From Strigamia acuminata (taxonomy: Eukaryota > Arthropoda > Chilopoda > Geophilomorpha > Linotaeniidae): 64,000 nucleotides of DNA. The stretch lies in assembly GCA_949358305.1 (NCBI GenBank), contig OX442321.1, positions 2,046,001 to 2,110,000 on the forward strand. The letters run 5' to 3'. The position numbers and the translations under genes are program-made. This document shows positions 1 through 11,330 of the stretch, piece after piece; within the stretch, counting starts at the first letter, position 1, and each line of letters opens with the position of its first letter. A model generated the notes under the pieces. That model had not been told where the DNA came from, searched no databases, and saw only the letters and a program-made list of their open reading frames with translations.

Positions 1-77
1 CCGAATACTTAATATTCGGTCTTTTGGCCGAATAAGTCGAATAACCGAATATAAACCGAATGTTCGGTGCAACCCTG
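1..77 (-). mobile_element. Terminal fragment of a hAT-like MITE (cut by window edge)
   Basis: Read on the minus strand, the segment starts CAGGGTTGCACCGAAC and then carries several CCGAATA/TATTCGG inverted words. The start resembles the CAGTGTTGCATCGAAC terminus of the better-supported hAT-like MITE at 27512-27945. The other end lies outside the window, so neither target duplication nor size can be checked. Confidence 0.35.
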
Positions 78-1004
78 GTTTTTTCACAATTCCTTTTGAT
101 TTTACACTCCCGTATTTCTTCGATTCTGAGACGTACTTTTTTTTCACAGATAATCGTCTCTGAAAACGGAGTGCGTCTTAGAATCGTACATTGCAGACGG
201 CACCACACATTGTTTTTGCCCCTTAGTGCTCCTCTAATCCATTGTCGAACAGACTAGCACTCCTTAAGTGTTTAAAAGTTGAGTTACTGTATATTACACA
301 ACGAAATGTCGTCAAGAAGGTTGCACTACGAAGCCGGATTGAAACGAAAAGTGATTGTGTACGCAGAAGAGCATGGAAACAGAGCTGCGGCTCGACATTA
401 CAGCATTAACGAGGTGAATGTTCGTCGCTGGAGAAAGGATCGCAACTCCATATTTTTGTGCAAAGCAACGACCGAGTGCTTCACGGGGCCTAAGAAAGGA
501 AGATTTCCACAAGTCGACGAAGCTGTCATACATTTCATTACACAGACACGCGCGAAAGGATTACCCATCACGCAACAAGCCGTGCAATTGAAAGCCGTAG
601 AAGTGGCCAAGTCCCTCGGAATAGAGGAAATGACGTTTAAAGGCAGCCGGGGCTGGTGCGAACGACTCGTGCGTCGCAGCGGTTTGTCGTTGACGCGGCG
701 AACGTCCATCGCTCAACAAATCCCCGCACACTTTGAAGAGAAGCTCATTGACTTTCAGCGACACGTGATCAAATTAAGGATACGAAGAAAATACGAGTTG
801 AGTCAAATTGGGAATGCCGGCGAAACTTCGGTCTACTTGGACATGTCTCGAAATTACGCGGTCAAAGAGGTCAGAACTGGCTACGAGAAGCAGCGTGTCA
901 CCGTGATGCTGTGCGTCACCGCCGACGGTCACAAGTTGGCGCCATATTTGATTTTGAACCGAAAAACCCGAGGGGTGCGACATTTGACCGAATCTCTGAC
1001 AATG

Positions 1005-1110
1005 GCTTCCGAATCTCGCCCGAATCTTTCCGAATCCCGCCCGAATCTTTCCGAATCCCGCCCGAATCTTTCCGAATCCCACCGAATCTTCGAATCTCGA
1101 ATCTTTAAAT
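1005..1110 (+). repeat. Left subterminal GAATC array of the 5.2 kb transposon
   Basis: Three and a half copies of a 22-base unit alternating CCGAATCTTT and CCGAATCCCGC lie directly inside the left TIR. The same unit fills 5885-6120 at the right end. Subterminal repeats in DNA transposons often serve as transposase binding sites; that role is inference here. Confidence 0.8.
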
Positions 1111-2149
1111 TGTATACAAATCGAGGAAAATAAAGTCAAAATTTATGATAAAAAAATGTAATAATATTTTTACAAAAAACTGGAATAACCAAGGGAATAA
1201 CTGACAACTGTAAATAAATCGAGAAATAAATGTTCCACATTGAAATTGTCGGAAATTGTCGTTGAAATTGTCCGTATCGGAGGAAATTATACCTGCGCAC
1301 CTCGCTGCGCGGTATCTGCGCATGCGCATTTATGATTTAGCGCGAACTTCAAATTAATCCCGGAATTCAACATTGTTCGCAATTGTGATTGAGTTGGATT
1401 GCGTGCTATTTTACCTCGTATTTTACTTTATCCTATTAAAGGTAAGACTTTTGCGGATTATTATTTTCTCATTGATTATTTTTATGATGCTTTTCGTTCC
1501 AACTACAGGTTCCTCTGGCAAGTTCCATTCATACGACCATACGAAAATTGTTACGAAAGTCGACGATTTTTTTAGCGCTACGGTGAAATTCGAGTCAAAC
1601 TTGAATTGAAATTGAATTGAAATTGAATAATTAGTACGGTAACAGATTATGAACTAAGTGCGCGTTAATTTGATATTTCGGAAAAGCTATTTCTATTGAT
1701 ATCGGTTGAAATATACGTATGGCGACGTATGGGCTATTTCGGGCTATTTTCACCGATTTTGGTTGAAATGATCGCCAAATTCCTACTAAAAAAAATGTTC
1801 CTTATTCCACAAGAAAATATATTATTCGTTTTTTTTATTCTAATGAAAAAAAAATCTGATTTGATTTACTACTAACTTGTAAGTTATTAATTTAAAGGAA
1901 AATGAAACTCTTTAAAATTTGTAATTAGCAAAATAAGATCTTTTTTTTTTGTTTTTTTTTATTAAATTTGAGTATGGATTATAAATAAAACAAAATAAAT
2001 AAAATATATTACCTGATTCTTTTTTTATATTCCATACACAAATGTAATGGAATCGAATGGAATAATGAACAAATTTTTTTATAATTTACCTTACTTTTAC
2101 TTATATTGGCCAATGATAGAGGTGTCTCGCAAAGATATTATCGAGGATA

Positions 2150-2345
2150 TTATTCATTTTTTCGACCAAAAATTCATTTTTTGGACGAAAAATTCATTTT
2201 TTGAACGAAAAATTCATTTTTAGGTTAAAAAAAATTCATTTTTTTGACAAAAAATTTATTTTTTGGACGAAAAATTTATTTTTTGGACCAAAAATTCATT
2301 TTTATGTTAAAAAAATTCATTTTTAGGTTAAAAAAAATTGTTATT
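2150..2345. repeat. AT-rich minisatellite, about 20-bp unit
   Basis: About nine degenerate units of the type AAAAATTCATTTTTTGGACG, upstream of the transposase start and inside the 5.2 kb transposon. Probably an intron or untranslated leader of the transposase gene. The rest of 1111-2476 is AT-rich sequence with no credible coding. Confidence 0.85.
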
Positions 2346-2506
2346 TACACCCAAAAAATGAGCCGGCAATAACTTCGCAATGCGTCTGCAAAAGGGCGGT
2401 TTTTTGATCCGCTTTCCGGCTACAATTACGTCGTTTTAGGCCCGCAAAAATAGCAGCTTTACTAATAAATAATGTTTTGCTTCAGATTTCTTTTTCTGTG
2501 GGAAGG

Positions 2507-5500
2507 ATGTCGGATGGAACGGTTTGGCAATTCGCAACAGAGAATGATATTTCGCCACAGATCCAAGCCTGCTTGAAAGCTGCAGGATATTTCACATTAA
2601 CTGGAATTTCAAAAATTGAAAGCAATGAATTGATTGAAAAATATCTGCAGGATACAGCTGATCTATACGAAGATGAGAAAGAGCTGAAAGCGATTTATGG
2701 AAAATTCCATAAAAAGCCCGAGAAATTTCGTTTTGCACCTGGACAACATGAAGAAATAACACGATTTAAAGATATCTGTCGAAGGAAAATCGATGACAAC
2801 GAGAAAACCGTGGTGAAAACACATAAGCGGCTGAGACTGTCAGACAAAGCTAATGATTCTTGTGGTCAGAAGTTTTGCAACTATGGAACTGAAAAAAGCA
2901 CCACATCAAACACCAATACGTCAGAAACCGACACTCATGAATCCATAATTTACACTGATGTGAAATTAAAAATGAGAAAATGGCTTGCAAAACAGACTGA
3001 TCCAGCGCTAAAGAGTTTAAAACACGAAAAAGATTTTAAATTTACCGTATCCTCCAGCGAATCAAGCAGTGACAATATATTTGAACATTATGAAGTTGTG
3101 GTGTTGTGTTTGATGTGTAATGGGAAAATACGATTGCACATCAGAGATAAACACTTTACTGTTTTCAATGCAACAAGACATCTAGAAAAGTGCGCTAAAA
3201 GGTGTAAATTTGGAAACATGACCCAAAAAAGTTTGCCATTATATTTCCGTGCAACAGGAGAGAAGAATGGGGAAGAAATAACCCACAACGATGATAATGA
3301 TAATGACCAGTTTAATTATGTTACAGAAAATAATGACAATGTAAGCTTATGTACGAATGAAATGCAATTAGATCTTGAGTTGGGTGCAAATCAAGATATT
3401 GTAACAACCACGCCAATAGGTAATGAATAAATAAATTGTTTTATGCCTTTTACAAATGATAACAAATTTTTATAAAATTGCAGAAATGTACTCCAGAGCT
3501 TATTACAGAAAAGAAAAAAGCAAAAAGGAATTGTTACAATCAAGTGCGATGTGCCAAAAGATTACCAATTTTTACAACCCTCTTGATGAAATTCGACACT
3601 TGTTAATTGAAAACAAAAATTTAAACAACTTTATAACGCATTTGCTGCAGCAGCAAAGTACGGCAGTTACTGAAGACCACTCAAGCCTGGAACACACTGT
3701 TGAATCCACGGTTAAACCCAGCAATTTTTTGCAGCTAATGTGGGATGCAGCTATCTCAAATACCAAACGAAAACGAAATGAATACGACTCAGATTCGATA
3801 AAAGAATTTGCTATGTTGTTATTTATGTGGCTTGGACCATCGAAATACACAATTTTATATGCGAATTTAAATTCCGGTATACCAAGCAGTCGCCAGGTTG
3901 AAAGATACCTAAAAAAATTCCAAAACGATATTACAGAGGGAAAACTAAGAATTGGTTATTTGAAGCAACATATGGAGAGGTACAACTGTACTAACAACAC
4001 TGTTTGGTTAAGTGAGGATGCAACACGCCTAGTGCAATCAATCAACTATGATGGCGATAAAAATGCATGTGTTGGATTTGTCTCACCGATATCAGCAAGT
4101 GGATTGCCGGAAATTAATACGTTTCCATTCACATCCATACCAGATGTCAAAGCTTACTTCAAAAATTATAATTTTGCTAATCAAGCATACGTTATTATGG
4201 CACAACCAATGTGTCCAAATGTTCCAGCCATTTGTTTTTGTTTATTTGGAAGTGATAATAAATTCACATCTACTAATGTTCTGAACCGATGGAAAACAAC
4301 ACTTGATGAGTGCAATGCAAATGATATTGTGATCGCAGGTTTCAGCGCTGATGGTGATCCGAAATTATTAAGGAGTATGCAGTTATCAAGTGGTCTGTTT
4401 TGTGAACCAAAAACAGTCTTTCAAGAAAAAGAAGAGGATCCAAACAGGATTTCTTCAACTGAAAACAAATGGTTTATTATGAATGGAAACATAAAGTTTT
4501 CTCTCATTCAGGACACTATTCACATTGGGGCAAAGCTACGTTGTCGTTTGCTTAAGAAAAATCGTTTACCAATTGGACACCGTTTTATATGCATTTCACA
4601 TTTACAGCATATAGTGGAAAATAATTCAAAGGATTCACATCCATTAAGACTTTCTGATCTTGATTGCCGAGACAAGATGAACTATGCAGCTGTCGAGCGA
4701 ATGGTGTCCAAAAATGTTCTTGAATTAATTGAAAAAAAAGAAGAATTTAGAGGAACATTATTGTATCTAAAAGTGATGAAATTTGTGTTGGATTGTTTTT
4801 TAGCAGACGACTTGTCTCCTCTCAAACGAATAGAGAAAATTTGGACTGCGATTTTCATCTTACGAGGATGGAGATTCTGGTTAAAAAACTGTACCACTTG
4901 CAAGCAACTGGACAGTTTTATAACTACCAATGCGTATCAGTGCATCGAATTAAATGGCCACAGTTTAATACGTGTTATTGAAACTTGCAGAGAAAATTCA
5001 TTGCCATTTTTACCACAATTACTTGGATCGCAACAATGTGAACAACTCTTTCGTATTGCCAGAAGTTACTCTGTTGTGAATTCAACAATTGTTAATTTCA
5101 GTCTCAGTGAGTTGATAAAAAAAATTTATCGAATTGAATCCGAATTAGCTGTCAGAGCTTCTGCCAATTCGAATAACATTCTAAAGATGCCAAAATTAAA
5201 AAAATATTCATCTAAGATGGGTGAAATGCCTTCGACATTCCAAAATGTTAGCTGTCCAACAAAGAATGAAATAATCATAGACGGTATTTCTAAGGCACAA
5301 CGAAAAGCTGTGCTATTATTGCACAGTGTGGGGATCGGCTTTTTATATCCAAACAACATATTCAATGATAATTTACTTGTTAAGGATGTCATTGTCAGAT
5401 CTGACCATTTAAGTCAAAATGAAGAGGAAGAATCCGAAACCAACATTGAACCAAATGAAAAAGTAACTCCGATATTAGATGAAGATGAGGAAACACAGGC

Positions 5501-5756
5501 AAATTTAGAAGTTATGACACGAAATAATTTAACTAGAAAATTAAAAAAAGTGAAAATAAATGGACTGTCATGCTTTGTATATGCTGACCAAGAAGAACCA
5601 TTTTCATTTGATGATATTCCAATTGAAAGTCTGTACGTGCCGTATATGATCAAACAAAAAAATGTTTTAATTCGAAAAACAACAGCTCTTAGACTTATCC
5701 ATGAAAGAGGATTCTTGTCATCAGATAGACAATTACGTGTACAAGGAAAATTTTGA
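2507..5756 (+). CDS. Two-exon DDE-type transposase of the 5.2 kb element
   Basis: Exon 1 is 2507-3419 and exon 2 is 3484-5756, separated by a 64-base intron (GTAATG...TTGCAG). The join is in frame and gives about 1061 aa. ATG 2507 opens MSDGTVWQF. Residues about 200-226 form a C2HC finger (CLMC...HLEKC), a BED-like DNA-binding arrangement. The large exon 2 domain shows a spaced acidic series: LSEDATRLVQ (about 480), GFSADGDPKLL (about 591), QDTIHIGAKLR (about 647) and SQQCEQLFRIARS (about 823). This order resembles the D-D-(D/E) plan of P-element/THAP9-like transposases, where a QDxLExxFxxxR segment supplies the last acid. The resemblance is by eye and weak, so hAT or another superfamily is possible. 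Cut-and-paste transposition of the host element is the inferred role. No internal stop or frameshift. Confidence 0.8.
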
Positions 5757-5879
5757 TTGTAAATTTTAATATTTCAATAGTCTCAAATAAAACTAAATAA
5801 ATGTTCATTTTATTAAATGTCTCAAATAAAATGAAAAAATATCTCCCACTTTACTAAATTTATTTGAAAAAAATCCGAA

Positions 5880-6125
5880 AAAATCATATGAATCTTTCTG
5901 AATCCCATCCGAATCCCATCCGAATCCCACCGAATCCTACCGAATCCCGCCGAATCCCTTCCGAATCTCCCCGAATCCCATCCGAATCCCCCGAATCTTT
6001 CCGAATCTTTCCGAATCCCATCCGGATCTTTCCGAATCCCCCGAATCTTTCCGAATCTTTCCGAATCCCATCCGAATCTTTCCGAATCCCATCCGAATCT
6101 TTCGAATCCCAAAAAAGATTCGAAT
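5880..6125 (+). repeat. Right subterminal GAATC array of the 5.2 kb transposon
   Basis: About twenty tandem 10-12 base words of the form CCGAATCCCATC / CCGAATCTTTC, in the same orientation as the left array at 1005-1110 but longer, ending just before the right TIR. Open frames through it on both strands are by-products of the repeat. Confidence 0.85.
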
Positions 6126-6919
6126 CTCTGACAAGCAGATTCTGATTGTCGCCCCCCTCGGAAAAACCGTACCGAAGAATGAAATTTTCCCGCAAGATGT
6201 CATTGTGCGCGCGGAGAAAAGTGGTCGGATGTCGGCGGAGCTTATGGAGGACTGGCTGAGCGTTGTGTGGAATCGACGTCCCGGAAGTGACGATAACCCA
6301 CCTAGCATGCTGACGCTTGACGCGTTTCGTGGACATTTGTCCGAGCGGGTGAGAAATAAAATTGTTGAGAAAAGTGGTGATTTAGTTGTGATTCCTGGCG
6401 GTATGAGCGGCCAATTGCAGCCGCTCGATGTTTCGGTGAACGAGCCATTTAAGGATTGTTTGAGAAAGGAATATGAAAGCTGGTTGTTGGCTGAGAACCT
6501 TCCGCTGACTCCTTCGGGAAAGGTTAAGAAAGTAGCGGCGTCGAAAGTGGCAGAATGGGTGTCAACGGCGTGGAAACTAATCCCGGAAACAATAGTGCGG
6601 CATTCGTTTAAAAAATGTTGCATCAGTAATGCTCTTGATGGTTCGGAAGACGATATATTGTGGGATACAGAATGCTCGGGTGGATCAGACTTTGATGAAT
6701 TAAACCACGATGAATCGGACTGTTACGATTCAGAAGGAGATGAATAATACGTTGGTTACATTTGGTATTCTATCGTTGTTAGTAAATTGAATTCTACATA
6801 TTGATAGATAATAAAAATATCTGTTAAATATAAAAATAATTAAAACAGTGGTATATTTTAAGTAGTGTAGGTTTTATTTTTATTTTAGTGTAAAATCCAG
6901 GTAAAATAGTTCGAAATAT

Positions 6920-7470
6920 TCTGACTAAAAATTGATTTCTTTGATTAGAAATTGATTTTTATGATTAAAAATTGATTTCTTTGATTATAAATTGATTTCT
7001 TTGATTATAAATTGACTTCTTTAACTGGAAATTGATTTCTTTGATTAGAAATTGATTTCTTTGACTGGAAATTGATTTCTTTGACTGGAAATTGATTTCT
7101 TTGACTGGAAATTGATTTCTTTGACTGGAAATTGATTTCTTTGACTGGAAATTGATTTCTTTGACTGGAAATTGATTTCTTTGACTGGAAATTGATTTCT
7201 TTGACTGGAAATTGATTTCTTTGACTGGAAATTGATTTCTTTGACTGGAAATTGATTTCTTTGACTGGAAATTGATTTCTTTGACTGGAAATTGATTTCT
7301 TTGACTAGAAATTGATTTCTTTGACAGGAAATTGATTTCTTTGACTAGAAATTGATTTCTTTGACTAGAAATTGATTTCTTCGACAGGAAATCGATTTCT
7401 TTGACAGGAAATCGATTTCTTTAACTAAATCGATTTCTTTGACTAAATCGATTTCTTTGACTGGAAATTA
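6920..7470. repeat. 20-bp minisatellite, about 27 units
   Basis: Tandem units of TTGACTGGAAATTGATTTCT. The central copies (about 7060-7300) are identical and the edges are degenerate, the usual pattern of array growth from the middle. It ends about 15 bases before the splice acceptor of the first visible THUMPD3-like exon, so it lies in an intron or at a breakpoint of that gene. Confidence 0.95.
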
Positions 7471-7486
7471 AAATTGTAAACTTTAG

Positions 7487-8097
7487 GGGAAAATTTGCTG
7501 GCCTTCGGCACACATGTTGTGTGGAGATGTACACGCTAAAGACGTTCAAAAGGCGAAAAAGAACATCAGTGCCCTAAATACGTAATTCTAATTGTAACTA
7601 TGGAATTAATTAATTAACTTAGCAGCTATGATTATTTTAGTTCACTCGACATTGAACTACTTCAGTGGGACGCGACTAAACTTCCTTTGGCGAACGAACG
7701 ACTCAATGCCATCGTTACAGATCTGGTAATATTATCTAGAAATAATTCACATTTGTGAATAATAATTTTTTTTTTCAAAATCAGCCATTTGGTAAAAGAA
7801 TGGGCAGCAGAATAGAAAACAATTTTCTTTATCCAAAAGTATTTTTCGAATTTGCTCGAGTTTTGAGTCCGATAAACGGCCGTGCGGTCATTTTAACAGC
7901 CGACACTTCGAATTTTGAAAAGGTAATCTATTAAATGTGGATTTTTATTATCTTTTCTTAAATTATGAATTAATCTTTTTCAGGCTGTCGCTTTAACGAA
8001 AGATTTTTTTAGCGTTCGTAAGAAATTTGATCTACTGATCGGCGGAATTAATGCACGTATTGTTCTTATCGTTCGAAAATGTGTAAGATTTAAATAA
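7487..8097 (+). CDS. THUMPD3: THUMPD3-like tRNA guanine-N2 methyltransferase, 3' exons only
   Basis: Four exons are visible: 7487-7581, 7641-7725, 7785-7922 and 7984-8097 (TAA). All junctions are GT..AG and phase-consistent. The product reads CGDVHAKDVQKAKKNISALN, then LDIELLQWDATKLPL, IVTDLPFGKRMGSR, LYPKVFFEFARVL, GRAVILTADTSNFEK and IGGINARIVLIVRK. This is the C-terminal Rossmann methyltransferase core of the THUMPD3/Trm14 family, including the catalytic D-L-P-F-G-K-R (a D/N-PP-Y/F-type) motif. The family makes m2G in tRNA. The THUMP domain and the SAM-binding start (GSGT-type loop) are not in the window. Either the upstream exons lie beyond 1 with the transposons in a large intron, or this is a truncated gene. 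The 3' half looks intact. Confidence 0.85.
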
Positions 8098-8850
8098 AAA
8101 TGAATATAATTTTATTATTCGAGATTAACTATATTTTTTGTGGTCAAAATGTGATAAAAATCACGTGCCATACCGGTATACTGCTGAGATGGTGCTTTGG
8201 TATTGCATTGCAAACATGCATAGAAAATTGCAGGGGCTCGTTTCTGGCCGGAAAAACCAGCCTATCCAATCACAAATGAGCCTAGGAATCTAATTCCGAA
8301 ATGCATTTATTTATAGCGTGAAAGAAAAACCTCTTTTTTTCACTGACTAAACTTGTCTAAAAGTCAATTTTTTAAGACATATTTCGCCAACAACGCATGC
8401 TATGAACTTTGTTTGCAGAAATGGGTTCCTCATTTCTGATCAGTTTGGTTATTTATTCTGGTCAGAAAATTGCACCAAAATAAATGATATCATGGCAGGC
8501 ATAAATAGCCATTTTAAATAATTGTGTTGTAACCACATCATAATCTATTCAAATTTTTATCCAAAGTCAAAATCAAATGCATGTTAATGCATTCGTAAAT
8601 AACTTGGAAAAGGCAGAGAGAATTCAATGCCTTGATAGAAAAATTCATACAATTTCAGATGGAAGAGGATGTATGAACTCGCATTAATATCCAAGGTGCA
8701 TGGTTTATTCAATACCAAAATTAATCTTTTAAGTAATTCCAAAGATGATATTTCATTTAATTAAATTCAAAGACCAAAAAGACCAAAAATGGTCTAAAAG
8801 ACTCAAAATGGTCAAAATGGCTCCCCGAATGCTCTTGAATGCTCTTATAA
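8098..8850. other. Intergenic, no gene seen
   Basis: AT-rich sequence between the methyltransferase stop and a channel-gene relic. I see no splice-compatible coding and no clear transposon termini. Confidence 0.5.
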
Positions 8851-8854
8851 TATT

Positions 8855-9065
8855 TTGATACTTGGCATTTAGTACCTGCTTTCAATATTCCATTGAAGGA
8901 CCCACAAAGCGGTAATGTTCAGCAATCCATCTGGGCAGCAAACCTCTCAAAGCTTTTTCAGTTCTCCTTCTGTTCAATGGACACTAATTAAGTGTTTTAG
9001 ATTTTATTCATCAATTATTTTAAGCCATATAATACAAATACTGAAATGAATACAGTTTTTACATT
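8855..9065 (-). pseudogene. DEG/ENaC channel gene relic (exon 2 piece fused to 3' UTR)
   Basis: 8880-8975 aligns by eye with the end of exon 2 of the neighbouring channel genes: ATATTCCATTGAAGGA...CCCACAAAGCGGTAATGTTCAG corresponds to 10676-10800, with a small deletion that breaks the frame. It is followed directly (8975-9065) by TTCAATGGACACTA...ATTTTAAGCCATATAATACAAATACTG, which matches the region downstream of the channel stop codons (compare 28610-28680 and 32190-32280). Exons 3-7 are missing between the two pieces, so an internal deletion removed most of a ninth gene. Confidence 0.75.
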
Positions 9066-9516
9066 GATTAATTAAGAGTGGTCCAGTATTTTTCGGAACC
9101 AATGGGAATGGTGCATGAGGGTCCAATTTAGATCAGGTCTGGTTTATTTTTTTCTAAGAGTAGTTTGGGGCTTAATGAAAGAAAAATTGATTGGTTGGAT
9201 ACAAGCAAACAGAATTAATTTTAATAAATAAATTATTTGACATTGTTTTTTAAATGGTGATAAATATATATAGTATATAATCTAGAATAATTGTTTCTTC
9301 AATGGTAGGCAATGATGGACTGAATCCCATTGCAGGAGAGACCCAAACCCCTCCCAGAATTGAAGCTAAAGAATGTAACCTGGATTCTAACTACAAATAT
9401 GATGTTGATTAACATATAATTATGGATTTTTTTTTCATTGATCAACATTCAGTGCATAATTAAATATATTTTTTTGTGAAGTTACACCATGAGTTACATA
9501 TAATTCAATGTTAATT

Positions 9517-11195
9517 TTACTTGTTGAGTGAGTAAATAACGGTTGAAGCTGCAGTCATATATCGTGTTGCAAACTCGAATGCTGTTGGAATGCTCAACCC
9601 TAGAAAAAGACCCAAATTGCCACCAACATCGCAAATAAAGGGGATAAAACCATAACTGTAATATTCTTCAATCTCTTCGATTATATTATCGGCAAAATAG
9701 ATGGATAGCATCGATTGCTTTCTCATCTCAATCAATTTCAAATGATCAGTGTACAAAATTTCGTCGCATATTTTAGGACATTTGCATTTTTGAAAATAAT
9801 TGAATGTAGAGATTAAATCCCTCGCATTCTTCATCTGGCGTGTCGTGTCGTTTTCATTAGCACACCATGGCATGTCAAACGGTGAAGTGAATGGTAATCT
9901 TTCAGGAATCCAAGATTTAAAAACAAAATTGCAAGTGGTTAGAAATGTAGAAAATACTTACCGGCAATGACTAATATTTTTATTTTTCAGGTCGTTTTCA
10001 AGGCAGTTTATTTCACACTCTTTTACGGCTTTATTTGTTTCACAAGGTTGTTCAGTTCTATTCAAAACCTTGAACTGCAGAGAAATAATGAAAATATTGA
10101 TATAGGCTAATAGAAAATACAAGGAAATTGAGAAAAACTCACTCTCTTTGCGGTCAAGCCGTATGCAAAATGTTGCCTAGGTTTCATTTCTTTAAAGCCA
10201 GTTAAAATTTTGTAATTTATTGAGTCGTTGTCGTTATCATCATTGTTCATCAGCATATACTACTCGAATAAGGAAACAAGTTGGTATGTATTTTCAGTTT
10301 GTATTGATTAATTTCATTTAAATGCTGTTTTACCGTCAGAAGGGTGTATGGGTTGCAGACTGAAGGATTAACATTTGACATGAACAGAATCACGAACTCG
10401 TCCTTGAGAAAGGGAATAAGATTTTCTAAAAAAAAATGTTTAAATATTTATAAAATGCAGCAACAAAATTATTTGCTGTAACAATTACTGAAGGAATATG
10501 TGGTGCACGTGCCGTAAATTGTTTTTGTTACAGTTTGAATAGAAAGATCTGCCAGGTTGTATGATTGCTTCATGCCAAGTAGTGAAGATCTCTGGAATAA
10601 AATAGAATTAAAATTGTAAACTTTGAAGACGATTTACTAAATTTTGTCATACTGAAAATATTGTGACTATTTGTAATATTCCATTGACGGACATGAGGTC
10701 CCACAAAGTGGTAATGTTGAGAGTATCATTCAGCAAACTTTCTGGGGGAACCTCGCAATAGTTTTTCAGTCTTGCTTCTGTTGCCTTTTGTTTTCTCAAG
10801 TCAACCAAAGGCATGAAGTTGCTGGGCCCGGGACACAGAGTTATGGCTGGAAACTTGACGGACGAATTGCGAATTAAACTGACTCGGGTGTCGATCGGTC
10901 GAGAGAAAAAGACGTTGAATCGATCATAAATTTGATAGGAACAAGTGAGAATGCTGAAAGAAATAACTAAATACCACAGGATGTTGTAAACAAAGCCTTT
11001 TCCCGTGATAACACGGGCAGGGTCTGGAGTAGATGTCACCCAGACACCGGCTTTGGTCTTATTCTGCTGTTTAACGACAACCATTTTCTTCCGAATGTTT
11101 GAGTTCTTGTAACCTATAAAAGATTGGAGAGGTAAGGTATGTTATTATTTTAGTTGAGTTATACCTTTTTTAGTGGTAAAAGGTTGTGACATCAT
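9517..11195 (-). CDS. DEG/ENaC (pickpocket-like) channel, copy A
   Basis: Seven exons: 11195-11165, 11113-10653, 10591-10489, 10425-10334, 10259-10143, 10074-9962 and 9898-9517. They total 1299 bases, exactly 432 aa plus stop. It is predicted to form a cation channel in the plasma membrane: TM1 GFVYNILWYLVISFSILTC, the post-TM1 motif FPAITLCP, an extracellular region with paired cysteines (CKCPKICDEILYTDH), and TM2 with GGNLGLFLGLS, the pore/selectivity-filter signature. The family is usually 450-650 aa; this copy is short, mainly in the extracellular loop, and I see no N-terminal His-Gly gating motif. Its N-terminus (MMSQPFTTKKG) and TM2 differ from the other seven copies and it sits 14 kb from the next one, so it is the most divergent. 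The shared upstream block TGAAATATTTAAG is at 11331-11343. Confidence 0.9.
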
Positions 11196-11330
11196 GTTTG
11201 TAGAAGTCGTGTGTGGAGGGAAATGTGAAGTTTACCAAGTTTTACCGGGTATTATTTGCATTATGCTTGTTTTTCGATATTCTCTGCTTTATGTTGCGTT
11301 GAAATTGTAAAGGCATTCAATAGAAATGTT

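Larger units (their letters stand above)
969..6160 (+). mobile_element. Complete 5.2 kb DNA transposon, 14-bp TIR, 8-bp TSD
   Basis: The left end is CGAGGGGTGCGACA (969-982). The reverse complement of the right end is CGAGGGGGGCGACA (6147-6160), one mismatch in 14. GAAAAACC flanks both sides (961-968 and 6161-6168), a perfect 8-bp target duplication. Subterminal arrays of GAATC-type units (CCGAATCTTTC, CCGAATCCCATC) lie at both ends, in the same orientation, and both ends also carry CGAATCTCTGACAA. The interior holds one spliced transposase gene (2507-5756) and a minisatellite in the 5' leader. An 8-bp TSD is known for the hAT and P superfamilies among others; the TIR sequence itself matches none that I recognise. 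Intact coding and a perfect TSD suggest a fairly recent insertion. Confidence 0.9.
306..6747 (+). pseudogene. Pogo-like DDE transposase gene, interrupted by a DNA transposon
   Basis: Two plus-strand coding pieces, 306-968 and 6169-6747, are the halves of one pogo/POGK-like transposase. The first half (221 codons) has an N-terminal helix-turn-helix (HYEAGLKRKVIVYAEE, then a VRRWRK helix), a second CENP-B/Tc5-like HTH (residues about 60-135) and the first catalytic Asp (VYLDMS), ending LILNRKT. The second half resumes at VPKNEIFPQD and has the second Asp (LTLDAFRGHL), the IPGGMSGQLQPLDVSVNEPF block with the third acidic residue, and an acidic tail. If the inserted element at 969-6160 and one copy of the 8-bp duplication are removed, the frame continues without a stop, giving about 413 aa. 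ATG 306 was chosen because it directly precedes the first HTH. No flanking pogo TIRs were identified with confidence. Apart from the insertion the gene looks intact. Confidence 0.85.

Noticed and set aside
5822-6623. Open frames with repeated GFGKIRMGFGKIRKDS on the minus strand
   Set aside because: Translation of the GAATC subterminal array and the antisense of the pogo transposase.
76-6900. TIR pair for the pogo element (GATTTTACACT at 98 and its inverse at about 6881)
   Set aside because: An 11-base match with poor extension and no clean TA duplication; it could be chance in AT-rich DNA.
6905-7470. Regular direct repeats resembling a CRISPR array
   Set aside because: Units are head to tail with no unique spacers, and the genome is eukaryotic. 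The arrays at 2150, 46540, 58913 and 63746 were rejected as CRISPR for the same reason.
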